NCBI GenBank assembly: GCA_025602915.1
Contig: JAHLJZ010000015.1
Coordinates: forward strand, 310,001-374,000
DNA: 64,000 nt
Direction of reading: 5' to 3'
DNA from: Paraphysoderma sedebokerense
Lineage: Eukaryota; Blastocladiomycota; Physodermatomycetes; Physodermatales; Physodermataceae
Shown: piece by piece, positions 11,496 to 24,413 of the stretch
Numbering within the stretch: position 1 is the first letter of the stretch
Layout of the letters: every line of letters begins with the position of its first letter
Position numbers and translations under genes: made by a program
The notes under the pieces: generated by a model
What the model was told of the DNA's origin: nothing
Databases searched by the model: none
The model's input: only the letters and a program-made list of their open reading frames with translations

Positions 11496-12891
11496 ATGCA
11501 AGCTAAAATTTTGCTGTCCTTATTTGTTGTGTTCATCGCTTTAAATATCAATGGAAATGTCATGAGAGTTGACGCTGCGACTTTGTCGCCTACCGACGCA
11601 AATGCAATTATGGTGCGATTGAACACTGAAATTAGAGAAATTGTACAAGGTAACTATCCGTTGATTCATCATTCCTTAATGTATTTCCAGCGTGTTAATT
11701 ATTTTATTTATCATTTTTTCTACATAGGTCAATCCAGCGACCCTGGAAGAAATGAGAGACGAAGACGGTTACTTCTGCTTCCAGATCCGAGACAATTTTT
11801 CTCGGGCGTTGTCAACGATATGGCGGAACTCACTAACAGCATTCAACCATTTCGACGATTCTTATCTGACCTCAACTTGTATAGAGAAATTGCTAACATG
11901 CCGATCCAATGCTCCGAACAAAATATAAGGGAGGGGAAATGGGATATTTGTATGTGTTTCATTCATTTCGATAGAATCTGGTATCTTGATTTATTAACTG
12001 AATCGCGAAAAAAGGTGTGAAGACCGTTTTCAATTTTGTCGTCAAAGTAGCATTCGAGGCGGGCTGTTATGCTCTCGGTCAAACTGGTGGGTTCCTTCAT
12101 TGAATTTTATATTTACAATGTGCTTATAATGATTGTGTTTTATTTTTTTTTTGTTTTTATATCAAGCACGTTTTCAGTCTAGTCACGTACAATCTGTCCT
12201 TTGCGGTCTCGCGACAACCTACATGGCAGCGTCCATCAAGTACCTCGTCACTTCACAAACGCCGCTTCAAGGTTTTATCTCGCAACATTTCGATCGTTTC
12301 ATGCAGTCATCATTGACAGGAAATATTCCTAAAGCATGGAAAGAAATCAATTTTTATTTCAATGAGCTAGTAACAAATGTTGAACGGATAAGTGAAGCTT
12401 TCGAAAGATCTATGATTGTGATGATGAGAGGAGAACAACCTCCAACGGCGGACCTCCAATTGGCTGGGTTACTCCCAGGAAGAAGATTTGCCTTGCAAAA
12501 CGTAGCATCCAGAAGGTGTCTTGAACCCAGGACTGGGGCCGCAGCTGTTCCAGACGGTACTCCGGTACAATTTGGGCAAGCTTGTGAAGCTGAACATGCT
12601 AAATTCGAGTTTACCGAGACCGGAGCCATTCGTCATGTAAAGAGTGGAAAATGTATACACCCAGTCGGTGGGAGAACCGATCGAAATACCGCACTTCATT
12701 TTTGGACTGGCTGCGATCAAGATTATTTGCCCTTTCGATACAGCAGTAGTAGAAATCTTGTCCATGTTAAAAGTGGAAATTGTCTGATACCAGTTGGTAC
12801 CACTCCCCCTGGAGTTGGTAGACAAGTGCGGCTTTTTGATTTCTGTGCTGTAAATGCAATTACTAACTTTAATCTAGTATATGATCCATAA
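11496..12891 (+). CDS. Secreted protein with C-terminal ricin-B-like beta-trefoil
   Basis: Exons 11496-11649, 11728-11949, 12015-12086 and 12167-12891 join in frame to 390 residues. Residues 1 to about 27 form a signal peptide (hydrophobic core ILLSLFVVFIAL). A helical region of about 210 residues follows, with several Cys and no family I recognise. The last 150 residues look like a beta-trefoil: GRRFALQNVASRRCLEPR, then two closely related blocks, IRHVKSGKCIHPVGG and LVHVKSGNCLIPVG, each a Cys-containing lobe. Similar VKSGKCxHP lobes occur in extracellular lectin-like proteins, so carbohydrate binding is inferred. In exon 2 a second frame is also largely open, so the exon 1/2 border deserves transcript support. 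The gene sits alone in a repeat-bearing spacer. The N-terminal domain's role is unknown; a toxin or effector role is possible but unsupported. Confidence 0.75.
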
Positions 12892-13680
12892 TCGGAATAA
12901 TGATGTTCTTTCTGTCTTCACCTTATAAAAGAGTCTAAGGGATGAAGTGGCAAAATCTACCGTTGAGTTACTCAGAATTGTACAAGTGTAGTGGTCAGCA
13001 TATAATATTTATATCAATATGTAAATTATACAATAGCAATGTATTCTCGCCGACATTCAAGTCCGTCTAACTTCGGATTAAAAAGGTCCACGAGTTGCAA
13101 TTGGTCTCGCGGATTTGTCACATAGCTGATCTTGACTTATCAAACTTGGCTGAAGACGTATTGCAATGCAAGACGTAGGCATAACGAAAGAAATTTGTGT
13201 AATACATCCCTACATGAATTGTTGTGTGTCCGGTTTCAGAATTTTGATGCGCTCTTACTATCAGTTATGACGGAGTTCAATAACAATCGTTTTTGTATTC
13301 TGCGGGACAAAATTCTTGCAGGTGTAGGATCCTGAATCGGTATAAATTCCATCTCAGATACCGCGTGAATTCTGCCGGGAATTTTTCGCGACGATTATAT
13401 AGCTATTCGTCAGGTACCCTCGAGTTTGCACTCATTCGATGAATTGCAGGCATTTGTACGGACAGAGAAGAAATAATTAAATCGGTTTAATTAATTCAAT
13501 CTTAATTTAGTCTGGTGGGGTTCATGAATACCGGACAAACTTGCCATTGGATGTGACGTATTAACGCTTTGGCTACAGAGCATCGGATCGATGGAAACAC
13601 AGAAGGATCATAAGGGTATGACAGATCACATATTGTAATATGAATAAAGCATATTTCACTTTTTAAGTATAGCAATTTAT
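12892..13680. other. Intergenic: convergent 3' flanks
   Basis: The lectin-like gene and the J-protein gene converge here. I see AT-rich DNA with short chance frames only; no RNA gene or repeat of note. Confidence 0.5.
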
Positions 13681-14505
13681 TCACTCCCCCGACTCCAATT
13701 GTTTTCTTTCATGCCGCTCTTTAATTTCTCTCCATCGTTTCCCATGATCTTCTAAAATTTTGAAATGCTCTTCTTTACTCCTTCCGTTGGCGTTTTCTCT
13801 TGCCTCTTTGTAACTCTGCCAAGCATTCAAATTTTGTCGACTCAGTACAGATTGAACCCTAGCCTTGTGACTTTCAAATCTATAAAATTGCAAAATAGTA
13901 CCAACCCCCATGAACATTAAAACTCCTAGCGCTATCAGGTAATTCGATACAAATGGGGTTCCAGACGATTGAGGATAGTATGGATTGTAGGAGGGATCGT
14001 AAGGTTGAGAGTAAGAATCGTAGGGGGATGACGAATTGGAAAAAGGAGAAGAGGAGGATGAAGGCCCAAAGGAAGGGTTACCGAGCTTCAGTCGATCATA
14101 TAGTCTCCTGTTTGTATCGACACTTAAGACTTCGTACGCTAGCTTCACCAGGTCAAATTGCTTTCGTAATTCGTCGGGGTCTGTGTCTGTGTTATTTCGG
14201 TTCCTGTCTGGATGGAGTTCAAAAATGAGCGACCTGTACGATGACTTGATATCGTCCGTCGACGCAGAGGAAGGAATGTTCAGAATTTTGTAAGGGTCAT
14301 TGGGTAATAAAAGACGGATACAAGATGGGATGTGAGGATGGGAGTAGGAGTGGGTGGCATATTGTCGGCAAGCGGTAGCCTGGCGAGGGCATCTCGAAAG
14401 GGAATGAGGTCGACGGAAGATATGACGGTGTAATGAGGGATGGAAGGACGGGACAAAGTGGTTGATACAGGGCCGAGATGAGTGTGTGAATGAGGAATGT
14501 GACAT
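13681..14505 (-). CDS. Mitochondrial membrane J-domain protein
   Basis: A single-exon 274-residue protein starting at the ATG MSHSSF. The first 60 residues are rich in Ser, His and Arg with no acidic residues, as in a mitochondrial presequence. A J domain follows (DPYKILNIPSSASTDDIKSS onward, roughly residues 72-140) with an intact HPD motif (ELHPDRN), which stimulates Hsp70 ATPase activity. Next come a Ser/Pro/Tyr-rich linker, a membrane segment (YLIALGVLMFMGVGTILQFY) and a charged C-terminal tail. This layout resembles DNAJC4-like proteins. The frame is open further upstream, but the extension lacks conserved character. The partner Hsp70 and the exact membrane are inferred. Confidence 0.82.
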   Translation of the reverse strand: MSHSSFTHSSRPCINHFVPSFHPSLHRHIFRRPHSLSRCPRQATACRQYATHSYSHPHIPSCIRLLLPNDPYKILNIPSSASTDDIKSSYRSLIFELHPDRNRNNTDTDPDELRKQFDLVKLAYEVLSVDTNRRLYDRLKLGNPSFGPSSSSSPFSNSSSPYDSYSQPYDPSYNPYYPQSSGTPFVSNYLIALGVLMFMGVGTILQFYRFESHKARVQSVLSRQNLNAWQSYKEARENANGRSKEEHFKILEDHGKRWREIKERHERKQLESGE

Positions 14506-15320
14506 GACTATCCGATGGATGTCAATTGAAGAGGTACTTATATGTAAAATGAGTGTGTATGATGAGTGGAATTGGATGTGCCGGAATGGTGATGGAAGAG
14601 ATTTGTCAAAGTGGAATTCAGATCTCAATTTTGACCCGCGAATCGGGTGGCTGAATGCTTCTGACTGTTGATAATCCTATATTTAATTCTCACTCTCACT
14701 TTACACTACTGATGTTGTTTTATAGAAGATTCATTTAAGATAAACTTTATGACAAAATGGATTGAAAAGTATCCACTGGATTTAACCTGGCTGACATCGC
14801 TAGAGTCTACAGCAGCTATTGAAGACACAGGGCCTGTAAGAGCTCACCCATCCGTCTTTGTTTAAGGACATGACTCCAGCAATGAATATACTGGATGGTG
14901 ATGTGTCGATACTTCATTATACCGAAATAATGAATTTCTCGCACAATTATCATTAAGCCAAGTTCAAGAGCAGTTGATTCACTCGCCCGTTCACCCGTTC
15001 ACCCTCTACCAAACAACTCTGCTTGTATTCAATTCCTCCGTTTTGATCTGTTCTCTCTATTTTCATTGCATTCTCTCCCACCTGTGCTACTCTGTTGAGT
15101 AACCCGGCGATTCAACCCGCAAATAATATCTCTGTTGATATCTATCAGCTCTCTTTCCATCTACTGAACCCAACAGATCACTCGTCAAGGCGGATCCCTT
15201 TGAATTCACCTTCAATCATCGTCCCCGCCATCACCTTTCAGTTTCTTTGTCTGTCCAGTCAGATTAATTTCACAATATCACATACAAGTAATAGATTGGT
15301 CTATCTTATTAGAAAGAACG
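14506..15320. other. Intergenic: divergent region, J-protein and RAE1
   Basis: A shared upstream region of two divergent genes. It contains a doubled CCCGTTCA element at 14986-15002, found also upstream of UBC13. Nothing else stands out. Confidence 0.5.
14986..15002 (+). promoter_or_regulatory. Doubled CCCGTTCA element upstream of RAE1
   Basis: CCCGTTCACCCGTTCAC lies 319 bases upstream of the RAE1 start. The identical 17 bases occur 126 bases upstream of UBC13 in the same orientation. The binding factor is unknown. Confidence 0.45.
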
Positions 15321-17108
15321 ATGTCAACACAGCCGGAGAAACCGAACGACTTTGAAGTAACTATTCTTTTTTTGTTTGCCGTGGTTTTGAGGCGTGACGG
15401 GTTCGTAGAAGAGAGTGCAAGTCTTGATGGGCTATCGACCGGGTTATTCTGATCTTGGTGTAAGATTTGCGGAAGAATATTGTTTTGGGATTTTGAGTTT
15501 ACTACTACATGAAACTCTGTCCGTGTTGATTCATATTGGCTAACTCCATTCCTTTCATCATTGTCGTTACTTGTCGTTTTCAGATATCGAATCCTCCCCC
15601 TGATGGTATTAGCGATATTGCTTGGTCGCCACAAGCAGAGTATCTAGCTGGAGCGAGTTGGGATAATAATGTGAGTTCGGAAGGCAGAACTAACCACCTT
15701 TTGAATTCTATCATTGCTTATCAACAATTGGATTGTCTGCTTTTAGGTTCGTATTTGGGAAGTGCAGCCAAACGGTTCAAGCGTTGGAAAGGCAATGTAT
15801 CCACATGACGGCCCGGTCCTGTCTTGTGTGTGGTCAAAGGTATCAAGTTTATGTGCTTGCTTTATATCTATTTTTACACTCTTCTCTAACTACATTTGTG
15901 TCATGAATACAGGACGGAACAAAAGTGGCTTCAGGTGGTTGTGATAAATCGGCAAAGTTGTATGATCTGAATACAGGGCAGGCTGTGCAAGTTGCTGCTC
16001 ATGATGCACCAATTCGACACGTTAGGTGGGCGGATGAGACATCTACTGTGTTAGCGACTGGTTCGTGGGACAAGACCGTAAAGGTAAAATTCAAACAATG
16101 TCCAATACTTTCTATTCCTGTTATTTATAACACCGGTGTTGTCAATTTATGTAGTACTGGGATCTCCGATCGCCGACACCCGTTGCTCAAGTTTCTCTCC
16201 CGGAACGAGTTTATGCTATGGACGTCATATTTCCACTGTTAGTTGTCGGAACTGCCGGAACTCCGGGTACACCGTCGAAAAGACCGCTACTGGTGTATAA
16301 CCTCAAAAGCCCAGCCCAGCCATATAAAGTATGCTAATTCTTCATGCTTCTGCTCCCGTCACGAACATCTGTAATTGACTTATTTGATGACTTGATCACA
16401 GCAAATAGAGTCGCCTCTAAAATTCCAAACTCGAACTGTCAGCTGTTTCCCCAATGGGACAGGATTTGCGGTTGGATCCATCGAGGGTCGAGTTGCCATC
16501 CAATACGTGGAAGACAAAGATGCTGGGTATACACAGATAATCGTACTTCTTCCAATTAGTATTGTAATTGCATGATTATTAATTTTTGATTTATCTGTTC
16601 TATACTCCCGACCAAACTCATGAAAACGCACACAGTTCCAACTTCTCATTCAAATGTCATCGACAAGGCAACGATGTTTATCCTATTAATTCAATCTCTT
16701 TCCACCCAATTCACGGAACATTCGCAACATGCGGTGGTGACGGACACTTCAATTTCTGGGATAAAGATTCGAAGCAACGCTTGAAACAGTATGCACCGGC
16801 TACGGCTGGCAGCGGACCTACAGCTGCTCAGACAAGTATACCCATCAGCTGCTCGGCTTTCAATAGAAATGGAAATATTTTCGCGTATGCCGTTAGTTAT
16901 GATTGGTCGAGGGTAAGTATTCCTTTGCTTCTTTATGTATTGGATACACTAAGATGTTTGAAATTAACAAACCTGCTACTTTACCTATAAATATTAGGGA
17001 CACGAATACAATAAACCTCCGTTTAACGCCAAGAATTCGATATACCTGCACGCATCCAAGAAGGAAGATGTGGAACCGCGGGCAAAGGCTGCTAAAGGAT
17101 TCAAATAA
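15321..17108 (+). CDS. RAE1: mRNA export factor Rae1/Gle2 (WD40)
   Basis: A nuclear-pore-associated beta-propeller that works with Nup98-type nucleoporins in mRNA export. Multi-exon; the first exon encodes [12 protein letters not shown] and joins at 15584 to [18 protein letters not shown]-type blocks follow in order: [86 protein letters not shown], and [14 protein letters not shown]. The C-terminal end, with GHEYNKPP and [14 protein letters not shown], matches the conserved end of Rae1 orthologs. The order and content of blocks leave little doubt about identity. Confidence 0.95.
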
Positions 17109-18045
17109 TCTGTAGAATAGATCAGCTGGAATGTTGTATTGTAGGTGTATTACTTTGATTGCAAGAATTGACAGATTCGAAACATAATGGTAGCACAGTT
17201 GGGGATTTCGGGGACGGAATGGTTCATTTTGGTTCAAACAGACGATGATCGGCATACCCTACTTTTCCTCAGTCTTATTTCATTCAGTCAATTGGCTGCC
17301 CCGTCAAACCACGCACTTTTCTGGACATCCTGTGTTCGCTTTAATGTAGATACAAAACACTATGTATGATCTGTTGAAAGAGCATTCAAAATTAAATTGG
17401 GGATCACTAATGGTTAATAGCTGTCGTTATCCTTAAGAACGCGATGATGAGACGATAAGCGGCTGCAGTCAATTGTGTAGTACGATATGATAAGCCCAGA
17501 TATACGTACAGCCAATGAGTGAATTATAATGTTTCCCCAACTGATACTTTGCAGGAACGAGCTCGCTTCAGCGGCCCAGATCCTTTTCGCCCGTCAGGAC
17601 TCCTTTAGCTCCAAATTCAAATTAGCAGGGTCTCAATTGTCCTCCCTTCCGCAACACATTCTCGGATAATGCAAAAGACATCACCAGATCTAAGGGAGGT
17701 GCGCTATGATACTGTTTTGATTTATGGAGTTGGTCATTGTGCTTTACATTTTGGGCAGATTGCCATTTCGGGAGTTATCAGCCCTAGCCCTGAAGTGAAA
17801 TTGTTCCAGGCTGAGACTGACTTGACGATTTTTTGTACTTAATAAACTTAAATCATAACTTCCTCGTTCATTGGGATCGCTTTTTTTATTTGATACATAT
17901 CTTCTTGCACATTTTTCCTATCCGGTAGACATCAATTCCCCCATACCCAACCGCCGTCTTCAACTCCTCCCAAGTCCAACCACCATCCCCAAATCTTCCA
18001 ATCTCCGATTCAGAATCTAATCTAGATTCGGAATCAGAATCAGAA
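17109..18045. other. Intergenic: RAE1 3' flank and SIR2-like promoter
   Basis: About 0.9 kb between two plus-strand genes. No reading frame of note, RNA gene or repeat was found. Confidence 0.5.
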
Positions 18046-20307
<2,262 letters not shown>

Positions 20308-21017
20308 TAATCTGGTAATGCTCATGGGTAATCTGTAGATGGTGTCTAGACTCTCTAGAGGTGTATTTATTAGGACACTTTTTTGTGAATGGTATTAATG
20401 TTTCTCTGAGAAGGTCTTGACGTGATGGTGGCGGCAGAGAGATGACAATAATGCATGTCTGTAGTCTGATTGGTAAACGGACCGGAACGGGAAATATTAT
20501 GAATAATTATGTATTTTGTTATGAATGGATTATCTGACAAACAGTAATTTTATGTATTTAATATATACATAATTGACGAACCCGCCAATGAACAAAAAAG
20601 ACAGCATGACGCAAATGAGAAGAAAAAGTAAACATGAGCAAAATTAGAAGAAAACAACGCAAGGTACTATACTCTTTATATACATTTTTCGGCATTCCAA
20701 AACTGCCGAAGTAGACACAAACGAGTGCAACAAATTTTTGCGAAAAAGCGAGGGATGCTAAAGAAACTAAATTAAAAAAGCCAGAGACAAGGCTGAGAAG
20801 GAAGAAAGACACGACCTGCGTTTCGCTTTCGCTTTTGGGGAGGGGTATGATAAGACGATGACTCTTTTTTTTCTGTACATTCCAAAACACATTCACACTT
20901 CCAAACCTGTTTTTAGCTCCTAAGACCCTAGATGACGAAAATATTGTTGAGCGGTAATATAGACCGAACCAACACTCCGGTGCTGCGCCATAGACTTTCA
21001 CGTCCAAAACTTGGCAT
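20308..21017. other. Intergenic: convergent 3' flanks
   Basis: 3' regions of the sirtuin gene and the Ser/Pro-rich gene. A 161-codon minus-strand frame at 20558-21043 crosses it, but it is Phe/Ser-rich without domain character and overlaps the end of the Ser/Pro-rich gene in another frame, so I leave it out. Confidence 0.5.
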
Positions 21018-21893
21018 TTACAATCCTTCCACCATTCCTCCACCTAAAATAAAATTTCTCATTGGTGAATTTGGTCTTTCGATTTTCTCATACTTTAATT
21101 GTCCAACCTCTCTTCCACGGGAGTATTGGTTGTCTTGGGCATTACGAGGATCAAGCTGAGATTTGGTGGGGGAGGAAAAAGAAGAAGACGTGTTTGAAGA
21201 AGTTGAAGAGAGTGGAGGAGATGGTAGAGAAGAAGGATCTTTAGTGATCAGAGAAGTAGGGGACGATGATCGTGGGATGGTTGGAAGGCAGTTGTTATCA
21301 TCGATTGGAGAGAATGGGGGAGAAGGTTGACCATTCGGAATTGGAACTGCAAAAGTTGATGCTACCGTTAGTGATCTCGATCTTGCTTGCGCTGTATGGG
21401 TTGAAGAGGCAGCAAAGCTGCCGAGGACAGGGGATAGAATGGATGGGTAGTTGCTGTACTGAAATGGCGGAGTCGGACGAGGTGCAGCCATGGAGGGGGT
21501 GACTGAGGTATTGGATGGAGATTGAGATAAAGGGGAATTCGTATCATGGTTGCTTGTAAAGAACCCTCCAAAAAAGTTTCTGCTGCTGGTATTCGCTTGC
21601 TGTTGCTCACCGTTTGTATTTACGAAGCTCGGGGGCACTGCCACTGGCACAGATTGAGACCTAGTTCTTCTGCCCATGGATGCAGTGGCGGCCCAGGGAA
21701 AGGAAGAGGGAAAAGACGATAACAAAGGGGAGAAAGCTTGAGGAGAGATTGGGGTTGGAGGGGCATTTGGGTCAGCGGGGCTGTTGATGGAATTTGAAGG
21801 CGCGGTGTTGGCAGGGATAGGGATGGAGAGGGGGACTTGGGAGTTTGAGCGGGAGTGCGAGCTGGGGAGAGAGGAGTATGCGTCTGCAGTCAT
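21018..21893 (-). CDS. Ser/Pro-rich protein of unknown function
   Basis: A single-exon, 291-residue protein starting MTADAYSS. Most of it is low-complexity Ser, Pro, Thr and Asn, predicted to be disordered. It has three Arg-Ser blocks followed by Val/Pro stretches: SRSNSQVPLSIPIP, TRSQSVPVAVPPSF and RSRSLTVASTFAVPIP. The middle one contains RSQSVP (residues 78-83), which fits a 14-3-3 mode 1 site and a basophilic kinase site. The most conserved-looking part is the C-terminus (KYEKIERPNSPMRNFILGGG), which could be a short docking segment. No enzyme domain, signal peptide or membrane segment. It shares a divergent promoter region with the adenylate kinase gene. Function unknown. Confidence 0.7.
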   Translation of the reverse strand: MTADAYSSLPSSHSRSNSQVPLSIPIPANTAPSNSINSPADPNAPPTPISPQAFSPLLSSFPSSFPWAATASMGRRTRSQSVPVAVPPSFVNTNGEQQQANTSSRNFFGGFFTSNHDTNSPLSQSPSNTSVTPSMAAPRPTPPFQYSNYPSILSPVLGSFAASSTHTAQARSRSLTVASTFAVPIPNGQPSPPFSPIDDNNCLPTIPRSSSPTSLITKDPSSLPSPPLSSTSSNTSSSFSSPTKSQLDPRNAQDNQYSRGREVGQLKYEKIERPNSPMRNFILGGGMVEGL

Positions 21894-22017
21894 GTTCTCT
21901 CTTGTTGTTGTAAGATGTATATATTCTTTTCAGTATAATAATGAGTGTGTTGTGGATGAGGGAATGATGAGGGAATGCCGGGAGAGAGGGAATGATGAAG
22001 TCACCTATGCATGATAA

Positions 22018-22027
22018 GTCACGTGAC
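22018..22027. promoter_or_regulatory. GTCACGTGAC palindrome
   Basis: A perfect 10-base palindrome with a CACGTG core, 125 bases upstream of the Ser/Pro-rich gene. It matches the RTCACRTG sites of Cbf1-type bHLH factors; binding is inferred. Confidence 0.5.
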
Positions 22028-22085
22028 ACTGCGCGAGACAATGGGAGATCCGCTCAGCCACAATTCCTCTTTCATCTGATCAGGT

Positions 22086-22097
22086 GTCCACGTGGAC
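22086..22097. promoter_or_regulatory. GTCCACGTGGAC palindrome
   Basis: A perfect 12-base palindrome with a CACGTG core between two divergent genes, 59 bases past the first CACGTG palindrome. TGATCA hexamers flank it on both sides. A bHLH-type site is likely; the factor is unknown. Confidence 0.5.
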
Positions 22098-22616
22098 TCC
22101 CGAGTGATCACTCCACGATAGCGTTATCGCTTGTCTTGATCCATCAACCACTGCAACGGATATGAGATGGGATCATATTAGATGATGTAGCCATTCGACG
22201 GTGCTGTCCAGGAGAGTCTTTTGCGCTGAGGCAGCACTAATACAGACTATGCCATTAAGGTAGAGCTTTCCTCGTCAAGAAGGAGTGACTTGTTATGCCC
22301 TGTCGTACACATTGTCAAGCGGCAATAATGAAGTCGGCATTCAATGGAATTGATACTAGCAAGACATACTCAAAGATCGGCTGATTTGAGATCCGTAATC
22401 CCTCAGAGTGAAATATGTAAAAGAATAAATCAAGCAGAATCTTGCTAAATTTTCAGTCGCGATAATCGATTTCAAACTCGGTTGAATTTTTGGCTTGATG
22501 CACCGCCCCTTATCTCCTCCGACTTTTACGTTCGCTTTTTTCACTGTGCTCTATCGCTTTTCATTATCCGTTGTACATAAATCATTGCAGTATATACCAG
22601 TTCATTCTAATCCCCA

Positions 22617-23934
22617 ATGTTATATTGTCCATTGCCGTCTCGAAACTTTGCACGAATTCGTCTCCGTCCTCACTTGCTGCCGGTTACGACTATTTCTCGT
22701 CTAAAGCGTTATTCTTCGGGCAACCATGCCAACAACAAACCATCGCAGTCTAGTCAATCATCCGTCATGTTAATTATGGGTGCACCTGTATGTAAATCTT
22801 TTATAATCTTTTATGCTAAAGGAGTGAGTTTTGATGAGTGGTTCGATTCGAGTCAAAGAAAAAAGTCCGTGTTGAATCCTATACTAACTTGTATCTGTCC
22901 TTAGGGTTCGGGCAAAGGAACATTATCTCAGCGCATTTCATCTGAATTCAATATAATGACACTGTCGAGTGGCGATTTACTGCGAGAACATATTCGGCGA
23001 GGAACCGACATTGGTAAATCTGTTAAAAAGCAGATGGAAAAAGGTGGATTAGTGAGCGATGATGTTATTATTGGAATGATTTTACAAGAAGTCGAGATAG
23101 CAAGAGAGAAACAACAAGTAATTACTCTTTTTTCCTTCATTTCGTTTTTCAATCATTATCCTTACCTACTTCTACTTACGTCACTGTCACTATCGCGAAC
23201 GATGCTTTGCTTCCTCCACGTCTACTGATACTATTCACCAATCGTACTCACCATGCTGTCTAAATCAACCCCGCCATCTTTTTCATCGATTCTCCATCGA
23301 AATCTCCACCTTCCTAGTCCGTTCTTCTCGATGGTTTCCCTCGTACCATATCACAAGCCCAAACTTTAACCAACTACCTTTCATCTACCTCCCCACTCTC
23401 ATTAGTCCTCAACCTCGATGTTCCCGTATCAGTCATTCTATCCAGAATACTAGATAGATGGGTCCACCCTGGTTCTGGTAGAGTGTACAACACGAAATAC
23501 AGTCCACCCAAAGTCGAGGGGATAGACGACATTACCGGCGAAAAATTAGTGAGGAGGAGCGACGACACAGAGGTTATTTGAACTGAATATTAACAACTTT
23601 CTGATAACCTTTAACGAATTCTTTTTCTTCGATAGGAAACAATTCGCACCCGTCTGCAACAATATCAAACTTCTATTTCACCGTTACTTGAGTACTACCA
23701 AAACCAAGGAATAGTGCATACATTCCAAGGCGAAACGAGCGACCAGATATACCCGCAGATTCAAAAAGTTTTGATAAATCGGTATGTGTCAGTTTTGACC
23801 AACCGTAGTATTTATAGATCGACGGCCAGTGGATAGGTTTTAATACGATGACACTTGTCGGTTGACTGACAAAATTATTCGTTCCTTGTCTTGTGAATTG
23901 AATTTTAGCCTACCAAAGCAGTCCAATTCGTAAA
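22617..23934 (+). CDS. ADK2: Mitochondrial adenylate kinase (GTP:AMP phosphotransferase type)
   Basis: Transfers phosphate from a nucleoside triphosphate to AMP in the mitochondrial matrix. The first 45 residues are rich in Arg, Ser and Leu and free of acidic residues, a good presequence. The P-loop is split by an intron: [18 protein letters not shown]. Then come [18 protein letters not shown] (AMP site), an exon starting [15 protein letters not shown] after an acceptor near 23310, and the lid segment [15 protein letters not shown] with [19 protein letters not shown]. The last exon ends LPKQSNS. The lid lacks the four zinc Cys and has AK3-type residues, so GTP use is likely but inferred. A TATA-like element lies very close to this ATG; an internal Met at the P-loop would give a form without the presequence. 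Confidence 0.92.
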
Positions 23935-24413
23935 CTTACTAATATCGGTCTCGTCGATGCCTAAAATGTTAAACCCGTTTTTGCAGCCTGATCTGACGTT
24001 CATTAAGTTGTCCACCATCGATTGCAATAAAGGCTGACGAAAATTGCCTTTGAAACCAGGGTGACTTTGGTTCACAATTGGCAAAGTATATTATATAACG
24101 TATATATCCGGAAATGAAGTGTTTCTATGGGCAGAGTAACGACAGGGACCGAGAAAAGGGCGGGTATATTATATGGACAAATACACACTTCTGTCGAAAA
24201 GGATACACCAACCGATGTATGAAAGTAGTGACCACGTAAAATATAACAAATAGTAAAAGAAAATACATAATATATATATAAACATATCAGATCTTAATCT
24301 CGTTCTTGTTGTTCTAATGCTGCTAATCTACATGTTTCTTCAACATCTTGGATTATCGTTAATGTCCAACAATAAGCGCCTGCTGCGGTCTACTTGCGTA
24401 AAAAACCTATGGT
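23935..24413. other. Intergenic: convergent 3' flanks with an unexplained open segment
   Basis: The 3' flanks of adenylate kinase (plus) and MSH6 (minus). A minus-strand segment at 24389-24294 after an AG is open for 31 codons, with protein-like content (YCWTLTIIQDVEETCRLAALE) and a TAA. It has no ATG and does not join the last MSH6 exon with an ordinary intron in the model preferred here. Confidence 0.5.

Larger units (their letters stand above)
21894..22616. other. Intergenic: divergent region with CACGTG palindromes
   Basis: The shared region between the Ser/Pro-rich gene and adenylate kinase. GTCACGTGAC lies at 22018-22027 and the 12-base palindrome GTCCACGTGGAC at 22086-22097. TATATA occurs at 21918-21923 (minus gene) and 22591-22596 (plus gene), each about 21-26 bases from the respective ATG. 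Confidence 0.55.

Noticed and set aside
11728-11930. Second open frame in exon 2 of the lectin-like gene
   Set aside because: It reads well at first but needs a poorer donor in exon 1, and it ends in a stop before the next splice. The frame chosen joins all four exons without conflict.
20558-21043. 161-codon minus-strand frame below the Ser/Pro-rich gene
   Set aside because: Phe/Ser-rich without domain character; a splice from the Ser/Pro-rich gene into it is possible at a GTAAAT but gives no recognisable extension.
22836-22858. Match to a tRNA B box (GGTTCGATTC) in the adenylate kinase intron
   Set aside because: There is no A box upstream at a suitable distance and no acceptor stem.
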